A DNA stretch of 64,000 bases. Origin: Aradus depressus. Taxonomy: Eukaryota > Arthropoda > Insecta > Hemiptera > Aradidae. Shown piece after piece: positions 9,960 to 20,430 of the stretch. The translations under genes were made by a program, and so were the position numbers. The notes below the pieces were generated by a model. That model did no database searches and was not told where the DNA came from. It worked only from the letters and a program-made list of their open reading frames with translations. Every line of letters starts with the position of its first letter. Position 1 is the stretch's first letter. The DNA lies in the NCBI GenBank assembly GCA_963662175.1, contig OY759223.1:4807549-4871548 (forward strand). Reading direction: 5' to 3'.

Positions 9960-11690
9960 ATTCCTTGTGTGGTAACTAAGCCAAATTGGGCATTAATTAA
10001 TTTTTTAATTAAATAATAATGCAATTGACAAATAAATGTAAAAATTATTTATTTGCAAATTATCAGTTTAATTGTTAGGTACCTGATTGTTAATTGATAT
10101 GTATTTTTAATATAATAATGACAATTAATAATAAACTGAAAACATGTAATTTTGAAAAAAAAAACACAAATTCTATATTTATGGTATGTAAGTACATACA
10201 TCCAAACGTAAAAGTAGATAGGTACACTCTGTGTTTCTATGGGGACATACTTGAACACCCCCGCACCCAACTTCTAGTTATCAGACTAAGGAGAAAAATT
10301 TGATTTAATTAATCAATTGAAGAAGTGATTATTTTTATTATAGATAATAAAATGTATTTTAATTGTACAATGTTTATGCTCCATCTATTACGGTTAATGC
10401 TTCAGTGATGTTGATGTGACATTTGTTATAGATTATATTCCTTTAAATTCTTTTGATTATATTTACTATATATATTTTTTTTTATGCAATATATAAGTAC
10501 AATAAGAAAATATGGTGGGTATGTACATGGATAAATGTCAATGGGATAAGTCAGACGAAAATGTTATAAGAAAATAATAAAATATAACACCATTTTGAAG
10601 ATCTGGATGTCAACTCCTGTTCAGACGGCGAGGAGGATTGTTTCGATAGGATTCATTGTGGAAGGATATGAAACAGTATTGGATTAGTACCTGGCCGGTC
10701 ATGGAGTCATTTGTTGGTGGCATAGATAGAAAGGGAATTAAATTTACTTGACTCACAATTTTTATTTTCAGAATTTCAGTTCTACTGCTCTTTTGTTAAT
10801 TCTTCGGTGATTTAATTTGTTATTGATAATATTTTTAAAAATTGCTTTTGATTATATATTTTATGATTGTCTTTTTGATCTTGTCTTTTCTCTGTCGAAC
10901 CAATATCGACCTATTTTTATTTAAAAATTAAACATAAATAGCATATCACAATGCTAGCTCATCGCATATCTGAATATGCGCAGTTGACATTAACATTTCA
11001 AACGAAAGAGGGGGGAGGCTAAACATAAAATTAGTGCTAGCTTAATCGATTAATCGGATTTTTATGAAATTGTATATGTATCATTTTTACAAATCCTGTT
11101 CAAATATTCGATCGTGAGTTGTCACTGGAATTTCATGTGTTCCTAATCCAAAAATGAGAATATATATTTTTTATTTCGGTTTGTGACAATTTTTTCTTCG
11201 AGGGGCGGAAAGCTTTTAATTATGTCTGGGCATCGCACTTCATGTAATTTATATAATTCAATGTTACTCCCTTGTATTCCTAAAGTTAGATACCCATATA
11301 ATAATTATATTTAAAATAAAAATGAATATTCGAAAAGGGTCATTTTTATATTTACCTTGTTTGAAACATTATAGAGTTATTTAAAAACAATAACAGTGTT
11401 GAGATAAGGAGGTTATCGCTAAAAATGGGGATTTATTCTGTTTACCTTCCGTTAAACTGTCATCTTGTTTAGCTAATATGTTTGTTTTATCTGATATCAA
11501 AGATTTTAAGTATTGTACTTGCTACTTCATCAACGTTATATTTTTACCTACCAACTGTATCATTCATTTTTGGTAATTTTATGTATTCATTGTTGATCTA
11601 ATTCATGGGGCAAATTCTCTTTTTGTCAATATTCGAACTTACTATCGTCCATTACATAATCGATTTATTGAGTTTATCAAGATGTTTATT
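9960..11690. other. AT-rich intergenic DNA
   Basis: No gene recognised. Around 10985-11240 the text AGGGGGGAGGCTAAACATAAA...AGTGCTAGC...TCGGATTTTTATGAAATT resembles one diverged monomer of the Helitron minisatellite at 56-62 kb, suggesting an old Helitron scrap. Short ORFs near 10050-10300 occur on both strands and look like chance. Confidence 0.5.
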
Positions 11691-11696
11691 AAAAAA

Positions 11697-11900
11697 AATG
11701 TGTTTTTAAAATTATTGACTATTTCACAAAATATATATAAAGTATGGGAGTATTTACTATCATCTTCAGCCTCGTAGAAATAGCGGAAGTATTCCCATAT
11801 TTTGCGAAATAGACAATCTTTTCAAAAAATACGTTTTTCTTTCTTTATTTTTAAAAGTTTCACAATATCTCTGCAAAAAAAAAGAAAAAAAAAGATAAGT
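11697..11900. mobile_element. degenerate foldback, Penelope-like end
   Basis: Inverted segments (TTGACTATTTCACAAAATAT... and ...ATATTTTGCGAAATAGACAA) face each other around about 60 bases, followed by an AAAGTTTCACAATATCTCTG tail that resembles the terminal tail of the 9.3-kb Penelope-like element and the sequence at 6990-7080. Confidence 0.5.
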
Positions 11901-12380
11901 ATCACAAATATGTTTATTGTCGGAATACATTTCTGTGTTCTATGTCAATATAGTGGAAAGCTAATAAAATAAATAAAAGCAGAGAAGTTGTTTATTTTCA
12001 TTCAAGTAACTGTTTTCTGTTGTTTTGTATTCAAAATTTGTTTTATTTATGTTTTAAACTTATTTTAATATTGTTATTCGTTGAGAAAATTGTTTTAGAT
12101 CAAGTTATTTGTAGTCCTCACAGTTCCAGTTCTGTTTTAAAATTTACCAACTAATGGAATATTCTAGGTGGAGTAAATTCTATATTTACATTCAGGATGG
12201 CCCAAATGCAATACCTTATTTTCACTCAGACGATTGCAGTTACAAACATGATACAACTTTTCACTATTTTTTTTATCCTAACTTTAAATTCATCATTAAC
12301 CTTTCCTCGTCGGATGGATTGTTCATCCTTCCAAATTCTGAAACCATATTATTTAAAAAAAAAAAAAATGACACGAAGAT

Positions 12381-12610
12381 GTTATTGATCGGATAAGTAC
12401 TTCTTAAATACTTAGGGTCACCCAAAATTTTAATATGATAACCATTTTTCTCCCAGATCATACTCATTGTCAGGCATGAAACAAATACAATCTTTAATAA
12501 TTGTGTTGTCCTAATTGGATTGAAGAGAGAGATATGGGAGAAAAATGGAGAATCGTTTGAAATTTGGGTCACCCTTAATATCTCCAGAAGTACTTATCTA
12601 ATCAATCAAC
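12381..12610. mobile_element. foldback/MITE-like inverted repeat
   Basis: The ends GTTATTGATCGGATAAGTAC and a matching inverted copy, with GGGTCACCCAAA-type inner repeats (12415 and 12565), enclose about 230 bases. It has no coding capacity. The minus-strand ORF that covers it is a palindrome by-product. Confidence 0.6.
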
Positions 12611-12809
12611 ATTTTTGGGTCAGTTGTCTTCAAAAAATCTAGTTTTAGAATTAAGAAATAAACAGTGTAAAAATGGAAAAAAATAAAGTTTAGGTTGGGC
12701 GCTGCTGGCCGAAGGTCAGACCGAGGAGGCTTAATGATGGCTCAATTACATTTTCGCTCTTCTCCAAAGCCAATCGTTTGTGCTAAAAAGAAATATTTGA
12801 ATTACATAG

Positions 12810-13505
12810 TGGCTTCTGAATCTTGAATTTGTGTCGATACATTCATTACATCGAGTATTTATGTCGAGCCCCTCTTCTCTGTTCCTCTCCTTCTCAGCGA
12901 CTGACTTTTGCGGAAAATTAATAGGTGTCATCCTTATGAAGTTTTGAATTTAAATATAAAACTTCATGTCGATACATTCATTACATCAGCACAAAATTTC
13001 ATATGTGAATTTACAACCCAATAAGAACGACACTTATTAATTTTCAGCGATTCTGTGTCTATGTTAAACTATTGTTGTTTGTGAACAATATAACTCCCGT
13101 TACAATGAATATATCGTCATAAAATTGTATATGTGTATCCAGAACCCCATAAGGATGACATCGACGTATACCAGGCAAATTCGGAGGGGGCTCAACTCAA
13201 AAACTGCCATTGTAATGAATGTATCGTCATGAAATTTTATATTGAAATTCAATTCCCCATAACAATGGCACCTACCCCTAACTCAATTAACTGCCGATTA
13301 AATAAATGTATCGACAAAAACATTATTGAGAATTCAGAAGCCTATATCGGCAGTTATATTTTTGAGTTGAGCCCCCTGATCCCCCCTCCCCTTCTGCTGA
13401 TTCCGTTGAAAATTGATAGGTGTCATTCTTATAGGGCTTTGAATTTACATATACAATTTTTTGTCAATATATTCATAACATCGACAGTTATTAGAGTGTT
13501 TGTGT
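12810..13505. repeat. degenerate minisatellite of a dispersed Helitron-like repeat
   Basis: About five diverged units of roughly 110-120 bases, each with a form of GATACATTCATTACATCGACAG, a G/C-run segment and ATAGGTGTCATTCTTATG, in alternating orientations. The same monomer appears at 22060-22260, 23885-24010, 27440-27620, 46540-46900 and 54080-54190. Confidence 0.6.
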
Positions 13506-13511
13506 TTTAGA

Positions 13512-13612
13512 CTCATACAATAGAGTCGGGCTCATATCCACTAGACTAAAAGAGCCCTCTGGTAGTAGGCGATATGACCTCATAGTTAAAGTCCTGGGCA
13601 TGTAGTCACAAA
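13512..13612 (+). mobile_element. SINE tail fragment
   Basis: ATAGAGTCGGGCTCATATCC through TTAAAGTCCTGGGCATG matches the 3' end of the SINE family in plus orientation; the head is absent. Confidence 0.7.
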
Positions 13613-14017
13613 GTAACTAAAACATTGTAAAAGATAAAGTTATAATAGAGACAGCACCTCTAAAATGGTGAAGTATGTTGATATCGTTAAAAAAGAAATT
13701 AAATGAACAATTTTACTGGAGATGTGAACTTTATAGTTTCCATTTAAACTTTTTTTTTATAGCTTGGAAGTGTGTCGCAAGGCTGGATAGAATTTAGTTG
13801 TATATAACTGGACCGATTTTTGTCAATAATGTTCCTGTTCCTTTCCTGTTTGGCTTGCCCAGCTACAAGTAGCATAGGGGAAGTTATGTAAAGTATGTCA
13901 AAGAAATCGAGGTTCAGTCGTCTAAGGAAGTAAATATAGAATTTGGCCAACGTTTTGAAGACTATTTATTTTCCGGTATATAATCTAAGGAGTTAGTTCC
14001 GCCAGTAAATATATTAT

Positions 14018-14164
14018 TGTTGTCATACCTTTCGGTGGAAACCGTTGTCACTGGCTGCTGTATTCAACTGGAGTACAACATTAACAGTGGCTAGAAGTTC
14101 TTCACATCGAAAGTACTCGACCAGCAGCCAGTGACGACGGTTTCCACCGAAAGGTATGACAACA
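14018..14164. mobile_element. 147-bp inverted-repeat element
   Basis: Arms of about 43 bases (14018-14060 and 14122-14164, starting TGTTGTCATACCTTTCGG) differ at one position and surround about 60 bases. A MITE-sized hairpin of unassigned family. Confidence 0.75.
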
Positions 14165-14237
14165 GTATTTATTTTCTTCTTCAAGGCCTAACAGAATATA
14201 ACAAACAAATTTGATAATTATTAACAATTAGGAGATT

Positions 14238-14588
14238 CTTTTGGTTAAACCTCGAATTGACACTGCTGATGTGACGTCTCTTTCCGGAAAAGAAAGAATG
14301 ATCCTGACGAGGCTAAGAATCGGACACACTTGTCTAACCCGTGTCTACATTTTGTTGCGGAGACGCCCACCGAGATGTCCACTATGAAAGGAAGAAATTA
14401 CTGTCTTCCACATACTACAATTCTGTGAAGCTCTCAAACCCTACCGAGAAAGAGATGGATTACCTCACGATGCTCGAATAGTGCTGAAAGATAGCTCGGC
14501 ATACACATCCCAGCTGCTGCAATTCTGGCGAAACACCGGACTGTACCGCAAAAAAATTATATGTTGCCATTCACGGAGGAATAGCTAA
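14238..14588 (+). pseudogene. LINE ORF2 C-terminus (RNase H-distal CCHC region), broken
   Basis: The frame reads from the truncation point with KERMILTRLRIGHTCLTRVY and later ITVFHILQFCEAL, the L-T-R-x-R-I-G-H-T and C...C...H...C region that ends many jockey/I-type ORF2 proteins. An in-frame TGA (about 14384) replaces what is normally the second cysteine of the C-P-x-C pair. The frame then continues to TAA 14586-14588, 100 bases before the A-rich tail. Dead on arrival or by later mutation. Confidence 0.8.
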
Positions 14589-14691
14589 TATCCAGAGAGG
14601 TAGCCTTATCCGCATGATGTCACTATTATAATAATAGTCGTGCTGGCGCTAATGGCCTCTGCAGTCGATGCGCCTAATAAAAATAAAAAAA
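14238..14691 (+). mobile_element. 5'-truncated LINE insertion with 12-bp TSD
   Basis: A 12-base duplication AATTAGGAGATT flanks the insert (14226-14237 and 14692-14703), which ends in an A-rich tail (AATAAAAATAAAAAAAA). Truncated 5' end, A-rich 3' end and a long TSD are the marks of target-primed reverse transcription. Confidence 0.9.
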
Positions 14692-14904
14692 AATTAGGAG
14701 ATTATTCATCATGGACTCTATACAATAAAAAATATTCGAAAATGTCGATTAAATTGTAAATTAACACCGCCTTCTCACAACATTAGTCGGAATGTTATTT
14801 TTTCTTCCTTACTTCTGCAGCTTGCCACAGCCAACGCAATCACAACGTCTTTAAGAAGATATAAATAGAAAATAAAAATTTTAAAATATAAATGAAATCT
14901 AAAA

Positions 14905-14972
14905 AATGTCGGTGAATCACCGGCAATGTACTTCCCCGGAACGAATTAATCAATTAACTTTTCGCTCCTTAT
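14905..14972 (-). repeat. terminal hairpin end of a dispersed repeat
   Basis: TGTCGGTGAATCACCGGCAA forms a hairpin and is followed by AATTAATCAATTAACTTTTC. The same end occurs at 3198, 22340, 28335, 43825, 45560 and 54240, on both strands. Confidence 0.65.
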
Positions 14973-14999
14973 TTTTATAACATATATTAAATAATATAC

Positions 15000-15480
15000 T
15001 TATAGGTTTACTTCCAAAAACGTCTGCCCGAAGCTCCTCCATGGACTTCACATAAGATCTGCACTCGTTTCCAGCGTACCATTAGTTGCATTTTGGACAG
15101 GGTTCCGTCGGCTGACTCCTTGAATCTCTGCAGTTACATCTATCGAATGCAGTCTTCCTTCCTCCGATGTCCAATAATTCAGAATGACATGGACCTCAGC
15201 TCCAGAGCAGACGTAATTGCCGTGGGATCTTCTGCAGCAGGTTGCTGTGGCTTTCTCCTCTTCAGCTCTACGATTGTCAGCAGCAGCTGCTTCTTACACA
15301 TCGACCAAATCGAGAACGATGGCCTGCGCTAAAAGACTTTCATGCAATCTGTAATTTGCCGCCGTATCAAACTTCACCTCATACTTATCGCCTTAAATTA
15401 TTAGTAAATTACAAATGTTCACCTGCCCCCTCCCACCCTTCATAAAATCTTGGCTACGCCCACGAAAGCAATGCTCCAAT
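15000..15480. other. unassigned, less AT-rich segment upstream of gene A
   Basis: Base composition is more balanced than in neighbours. An 79-codon plus frame (15093-15332) and partly open minus frames occur, but none matches a family I recognise. It may be an old transposon or exon remnant. Confidence 0.4.
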
Positions 15481-15587
15481 CCCAAAACTCCTGAAATACA
15501 TAGACTACAGATAAAAGTGTCCTTCTCTCTTCGATTAGTGTGACCTCTGCCCTTCACTCCCGATCTGCCAGTCTCTCTGTCGGAGTG

Positions 15588-15794
15588 ATGTATGTCTGGT
15601 CAGTCAGTCTGTTGTTCCTCCTGTTGACTTCGTACTCCACCGAAAACGGAGAAAAGATCATCTTTCAAGACAGTAATGAGGCAGTCACAACGGAGGATTT
15701 AATGGATCGGCGATTAGTGCTAAGTCCACTCAAGTCATGTCCTCCAGGTCAGAGACGAGTTCGAAGTGAATGTAGACTTGTTTTTAACAAATAA
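15588..15794 (+). CDS. secapin-like secreted peptide, type A
   Basis: A 68-residue precursor. Residues 1-20 form a strong signal peptide (SLLFLLL core). An acidic propeptide follows and ends in Asp-Arg-Arg at 40-42, a dibasic processing site. The predicted mature peptide is residues 43-68, with Cys51 and Cys62 ten residues apart and the core SPLKSCPPGQRRVRSECRLV. Mature length of about 26 and the single cysteine pair fit the secapin type. ATG 15588 is chosen because the frame-extending GTG at 15540 is not a likely start. TAA falls just before a donor (AT|GTAAGT at 15797), so this copy ends in exon 1; relative to A'' a 4-base difference creates the stop. A TATA-like GATAAAAG lies about 80 bases upstream. 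Identity is inferred from pattern; activity is unknown. Confidence 0.78.
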   Translation: MYVWSVSLLFLLLTSYSTENGEKIIFQDSNEAVTTEDLMDRRLVLSPLKSCPPGQRRVRSECRLVFNK

Positions 15795-15952
15795 ATGTAA
15801 GTAAATAATTATATATATACATATATTTAATAATTTACCAAAACCAAAATCATTAATTATTACTTATAGGTGTAATTATAATTAAATAATTACAATGAAA
15901 CTATTTTATATTCGGTTCGTGGTGCTATAACCATATTGAAACCTCTCATATG

Positions 15953-16075
15953 TTAGTTATTGTGACCCACGCCCGGGCTTTAACACCGAGGTCATATCGC
16001 CTACTACTAGATGCTAGTGAACATGATCCCGACTCTTCACTAAATTTTTATTCACCTAGGATACGGGTCTTAAAC
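15953..16075 (-). mobile_element. SINE tail fragment
   Basis: GTGACCCACGCCCGGGCTTTAAC onward follows the reverse complement of the SINE tail, with an internal deletion before TTTTTATTCACCTAGGATA. Confidence 0.65.
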
Positions 16076-16362
16076 GAAATATTATCCTTAAAACCCGGAA
16101 CAATAATTTAAAACCAAAATATCTCAGTCATCACTCCAAAGCAGATGGTACCACTTAAACTGCCGCAAAATTGAAAGGCTCAACTATCTAACTTAAGGTA
16201 ACTAACCCAGCAGACTTCTGACAACATAATGTCGTGTCAAAATATTCATTTCATCGGGAGTTATTTGGATAAATTTGATATGTGTCGGCATATTTTTTTT
16301 TAATCGAGAGTTTGATATGTGTCGATTTATTCTTTTTATCGAGAGTTGTGTCTTAAAGTTAG

Positions 16363-16565
16363 TTATGACTCAAGGCCCGGGCTTTAACTAGAAGGTCATA
16401 TCGCCTACTACCAAAGCGCTCTTTTGTCACTCTGGTGGACATGAGCCCGACTCTACTGTGGGAGTCCTAAATTTTGCCTACGGACGGTCTGCTTAAGTTT
16501 ATTCATCTCCCGATCTTGAGCGCAGAAGGCAAGCACACGTACCACTGAGCTACCGGCGCCCTCGA
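16363..16565 (-). mobile_element. SINE copy with internal deletion
   Basis: The tail (CCCGGGCTTTAACTAGAAGG) and the tRNA head (CCACTGAGCTACCGGCGCC at about 16540) are both present in reverse orientation, but most of the body is missing. It abuts the truncated pogo-like element. Confidence 0.75.
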
Positions 16566-16681
16566 AGTGTGCCTTTGTGAAAATTAAATATCGATCTATA
16601 CACAATATCAATAAGCTCACAAGACTTTTATTTTATTATGTGCAATTTTTGTCTTTTAATTTTTTTTTGTAATAAATGTTA

Positions 16682-17338
16682 GGCCAACCTCACATTAGGC
16701 AATTCCGAAGTGACGCGACTGATACTCAAGTATCTTGAGGGTATCTTAGAAGTCACTTCCTATGTTGAGTGGTGGGGAGACACAAACGACGCCACTCCCA
16801 GGAGACGCGTATCCTACCAGTCTCAAGCGACCTGCTAGGAAGGTCGCCCGTCCCTTGAGTCTCCTGCGTCGCCTCGCAATGGCTAGTGAACACACTCTTC
16901 TGCACTCACACATTCCCGCATTTGTGTGTTCCTCTGTCTTATGGATGGAGAAACAATGCCAATCAAGTGTAGGAATGATTCTTTCGTCATTCGGTAGAAT
17001 GCTACGAACTTTTTCCAGCTATTTAGCACCAACAAATAGTTAACATTCCTTTCGATGTAAGGATGGCGCCATAATATTCGGATTTTCCGTTTTCTATAAT
17101 AATAATAATAATAAGACACAACGACATCTTCATCACTTGAAGAATCTTCACTTGACATGGTGAACAACTCAGCTTCTCGCCATGGCTAGATGGAGACTGA
17201 AGAGATCCTAGTCTCTGCACAGTATCCTCAGTGTGAGGAGAAACGTTGCCTACGGGTATCTTACCCATAGGCAACTCAAATGGCTGATACTTGAGTATCA
17301 GTCGCGTCGCTTCGGAATTGCCTAATGTGAGGTTGGCC
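16682..17338 (-). mobile_element. PIF/Harbinger element, 657 bp, TTA target duplication
   Basis: Long inverted ends start GGCCAACCTCACATTAGGCA and extend about 50 bases. A 3-base TTA duplication flanks it (16679-16681 and 17339-17341), the standard PIF/Harbinger target. It carries a partial transposase on the minus strand and is internally deleted. Confidence 0.9.
16883..17158 (-). pseudogene. Harbinger transposase N-terminal fragment
   Basis: From ATG at 17158 (minus strand) about 91 residues read: an acidic Ser/Asp-rich start, a Tyr run encoded by TAA/ATA repeats, then ILWRHPYIERN and FYRMTKESFLHLIGIVSPSI. This follows the HARBI1-like N-terminal pattern (W-x-H-P ... F-x-x-x-F/Y-R-M-x-x-x-x-F-x-x-L-L-x-x-V-x-P-x-I). 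The DDE catalytic part is deleted. TIRs and the TTA duplication around it confirm the class. Confidence 0.75.
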
Positions 17339-17993
17339 TTATCAACAAAATACATACGTGTTTTATTCCGTAGCTACCCTAAAAACACTTTTTTTAAATG
17401 CTTTAATTGATATATTTTTTCTCATTAATTGATGATTTCCGTTATCCAGCGTTTTCTGTTATCCGGCGTCACGTCGGTCCCGGCAACGACGGATAAGGGA
17501 GAGTCTACTGTATTTTTATTACTTAATTGTTACTGTTATTATTTACGTTTCTTTTCTAAAACTATATGAATATATTTTTTGTAAAAAAAATAAAAATAAA
17601 AAAAGAACACTCATTGCCATAAAGCTTGTATTCTTTAGTACAATAAAAGTTTTTCAATATATCTATGTTTATTCCTTCGGGAGTTGTGTCATAAAGGAAT
17701 TGAAAAACATAACATTTTGATATCGAAAATCATTTCTTTATAGCTGATGAAATAAAATTTATAATATGAGCTACTATTGTTTTGTGGGCAAAATGGGGAA
17801 CGAAGTACCCTATAAATCATTTTAGATTGGAAAAAATAACAATAAAACAAACATTGAAATGACATTTAAAAAAATAACACGAGTAATAAAAATAAAACAA
17901 TTGACATTAAGAAATATTATATATATATATATAGTACGACATAACCAAATTGGAAGTTCATTGTTTCACTTCAATTGTAGCATAGTCAACGTT

Positions 17994-17999
17994 TTATAA
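17994..17999 (+). promoter_or_regulatory. conserved TATA-like block upstream of type B genes
   Basis: AACGTTTTATAAC is conserved before B, B' (22794) and B'' (31121), together with an upstream ACATAACCAAATTGGAAGTT block. With a TATA role the start site would fall near 18020-18025, favouring the second ATG (18033). Confidence 0.4.
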
Positions 18000-18017
18000 C
18001 AAGTTAAGTTCAAAAAG

Positions 18018-18218
18018 ATGCTGGGTTCAAAGATGTGGTTAATATGCTCGTTCCTAATTTTTTGCACATTTCATGACTCCGCGTTCGGTAAAAGGTCGCT
18101 TCCTAAATTGAGCGAAATGACAAATATTAAATATCGCTATTTAATGCAAGCTCCACCAAAGCCTTGTCCACCGGGTCAAGAGAAAGTCAACGGAGTTTGC
18201 AGAATCATTATTCACTGA
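18018..18218 (+). CDS. secapin-like secreted peptide, type B
   Basis: A 66-residue frame. ATG 18033 (MWLICS) is the start shared with B'' (where the first ATG is ACG), so the true start is probably there; both are in frame. Signal peptide about residues 6-23, then KR at 25-26 and a 20-residue linker, then QAPPKPCPPGQEKVNGVCR with Cys50 and Cys61. P-P-K-P-C-P-P-G-Q matches the secapin-like pattern of the neighbours. TGA at 18216-18218 lies five bases before the donor AAG|GTAAAT (18223/18224), so translation ends in exon 1; the duplicate B' has TCA there. It is duplicated with its promoter at 22816. Processing site is less clear than in type A: no dibasic pair directly precedes the cysteine block. 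Confidence 0.75.
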   Translation: MLGSKMWLICSFLIFCTFHDSAFGKRSLPKLSEMTNIKYRYLMQAPPKPCPPGQEKVNGVCRIIIH

Positions 18219-18535
18219 GAAAGGTAAATAAATATTGCCCATTACTAGCTGTAGAAACCTGAATAACATGATTTTCTTAATCACCGATTAAGAAAAGTGG
18301 ATTAGTCACATCTTTCTTAAATTTTTTTGTATTTTTATTTGTACGTTCACATTAAACTGTTCAACGGTTGAACCGATTTGGGTATAGTATCATCTACATA
18401 TATGATGTATAGAAGAATTTATTTTAATTTTATATGTATCTGCAAAATTATTATAATTTAATAATATTGATAAGAAATTAAAAAATAAAAGATAATTTAA
18501 AGAAATATATTTATGAAAAAAAACAAATATAAGCC

Positions 18536-18787
18536 ATGAATAGTCAGAAAGATAAAAAGGTCAGTGTTAGAACATCCCTGCCTGAGTTCATAGAAATAAT
18601 GATTGCTACATTTGTGGTACTCATGAGTCTTTTGGTGTTGTCAAATTTCGAAAATTCAACGGCTGGTGTAATAAAACGGGCAATTCCAATTCCAAATATG
18701 TTGTCAATGGTTGTTGTGCCCATACGGTCTTGTCCACCAAACCAAATAAGAAAAGGTGCAAGTTGCAGAACGGTTTATTTTGGGTAA
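18536..18787 (+). CDS. secapin-like secreted peptide, type C
   Basis: An 83-residue frame. Residues 22-36 form a hydrophobic segment (IATFVVLMSLLVL) preceded by 21 polar residues; the internal ATG at 18599 would give a standard signal peptide and may be the real start. KR at 47-48 could release the rest, which ends VVVPIRSCPPNQIRKGASCR with Cys66 and Cys77. C-P-P-N replaces C-P-P-G. A donor (TGG|GTAAGT, 18783/18784) follows; the in-frame TAA belongs to the intron. A possible exon 2 after GTTTCTGCAG at 19152 would give a stop at once, as it would at 25752 in the duplicate, so the product ends ...VYFG either way. It lies 300 bases after B. Confidence 0.68.
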   Translation: MNSQKDKKVSVRTSLPEFIEIMIATFVVLMSLLVLSNFENSTAGVIKRAIPIPNMLSMVVVPIRSCPPNQIRKGASCRTVYFG

Positions 18788-19152
18788 GTTCCTTTTTAGT
18801 CCATATTTCACTAAAAGTCCCCTTTCTTATGGAGCTCACCCAAAAACAATTAATTATATAGGTATATTATTAAGGAGTAGGGATGAGTTTCATTGAATGG
18901 TGACTGGGGTTGTGAAGGGGTGAAGTCGCGACCATTCGGATTTATTTTTAAAAAATAATATAAAAATTAATATAAATTTATTTATTTTATATATCTACAT
19001 CATTTTAATTATTGAAATCATATTTTCCTCTTGAATGAATTTTTTTCGATATTCGATAGTTCTAAATTTTCTTCTAAGAGTGCACTTGTCAGAACAACTT
19101 GCGTCCCGCATGTTGAACTTTACCGTTAAAATTGCAACTTGTGTTTCTGCAG

Positions 19153-19156
19153 ATAA
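19153..19156 (+). other. possible exon 2 start and stop of gene C
   Basis: After the acceptor ACTTGTGTTTCTGCAG the sequence ATAA, joined to the phase 2 donor at 18783, reads G-stop. The same acceptor and ATAA are kept in the duplicate at 25753-25756. Inferred from splice consensus. Confidence 0.3.
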
Positions 19157-19267
19157 TTGTGATTTTTCACTGCTCCAGTCATAATACTTATTCTCTATCA
19201 GTCTATAATTATTCAAACAATTTTTAATTTTGATAGAAAGTTGTTTGTCTACACACATGAAGGCTAA

Positions 19268-19486
19268 CTTGCTAACGAGGTCATATTGCCTACTATCAGA
19301 GCGCTTTTTAGTCGCTCTAGTGGACATGAGCCCGACTCCACTATGAGAGTCCTAAATTTTGCCTACCCTAAATTTTTGTTCACCTAGGGCAGGGGTGTTT
19401 AACGAGTATGTGACAACGTACAGGCACGGGACCATCGCTTAACGTCCCATCCGAAGGACGGCCTGGCTCGAGTCATAAATTTAGTC
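19268..19486 (-). mobile_element. SINE fragment
   Basis: Reverse complement of SINE tail and body (AGCCCGACTCCACTATGAGA; CCATCCGAAGGACGGCCTGG at about 19450). The head is absent. Its duplicate at 25877-26072 carries the Transib-like insert. Confidence 0.8.
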
Positions 19487-19885
19487 TATCCATGTTTAAA
19501 TAAATAAAACAAACTTTATTTTTTGAAATATTGTCTCTTCCACTAAAGATATTTATAAAACTCCCGGTGTCGGCTTCACACCATCGTCAGGTCTAGTTAT
19601 GAACTAGGTCAGTTTGCAGAGTGCGACCCCTCCAATACATCTCTGGTGAAAGGTGCCACTTCAACTAGGGAATCCCCCGGCTTTACCGTTAGCTACATCA
19701 TGAAATATTTGACACAACACTAATTTTTCTTAATTTACATAAAATAACATCCGTTGACTAATAAGTAAAGAATAAAACTAAAAACCTAAAACAAATATGT
19801 GGAACCAAATAATGATAACGGATAATAACAAACATATATGTGGAAACCTATGATAATAACAGAAAATGACAAACATAGATATATG

Positions 19886-20195
19886 TGGAAATATAACCGG
19901 TTCAGGGTGTTAACAAAGGGGAATAGTTAAAATAAATTTGGTTATTCATACAAATGTTCCTTTTGGTAGCTTTATTTATTTCTAATTGTTCTAAGCTATC
20001 AAGTAGCCTGCTTTTTGAGCAACAATGGAGATATTTTATGCCTATAGATGGGTCAAAAGTGTGGCTATTGTCAATAGTGTGAGTCGCGAATGTAGAACGG
20101 TTGCCTCCGTTCTTTAATTCGGCTGTGTGTTCCTTGATTCTGTCTATAAAACGACGTCCCGTCTGTCCAATGTATAATTGACTGCACGTCGCGCC
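19886..20195 (-). pseudogene. Penelope GIY-YIG endonuclease domain, left arm
   Basis: On the minus strand this reads CSQLYIGQTGRRFIDRIKEH followed by an N-G-G-N-R-S-T-F-A-T-H segment, then SLEQLEINKA. The L-Y-I-G-Q-T-G-R-x-F-x-x-R-x-x-E-H signature is the GIY-YIG-type endonuclease that follows the reverse transcriptase in Penelope-like elements. The RT itself is absent because the element is 5'-truncated. It runs leftwards into the left terminal repeat. Confidence 0.8.
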
Positions 20196-20430
20196 GAATT
20201 AAAGGACCGAGGCAACCGTTCTACATTCGCGACACATTATTGACAATAGCCACACTTTTGACCCATCTATAGGCATAAAATATCTCCATTGTTGCTCAAA
20301 AAGCAGGCTACTTGATAGCTTAGAACAATTAGAAATAAATAAAGCTACCAAAAGGAACATTTGTATCAATGACCACATTTATTTTAACTATTCCCCTTTG
20401 TTAACACCCTAAACCGGTTATATTTCCACA
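20195..20430 (+). pseudogene. Penelope endonuclease C-terminus, right arm copy
   Basis: The plus strand repeats the C-terminal part of the same domain, from AELKDRGNRSTFATH, with a TGA soon after caused by a short deletion, then frames with KYLHCCSKSRLLDSLEQLE. It is the mirror of the left arm and runs rightwards toward the right terminal repeat. The L-Y-I-G-Q-T motif is missing on this side. Confidence 0.75.

Larger units (their letters stand above)
16566..17510 (-). mobile_element. pogo/Tigger-like mariner MITE, interrupted by Harbinger
   Basis: The right end GGATAAGGGAGAGTCTACTG at 17491-17510 and the inner sequence match the complete copy at 54524-54895 in reverse complement. The left end is missing next to a SINE. 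The sequence is split at TTA by the element at 16682-17338; with the insert removed, the text continues as in the 54.5-kb copy (GATAACATTTATTA). Confidence 0.75.
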
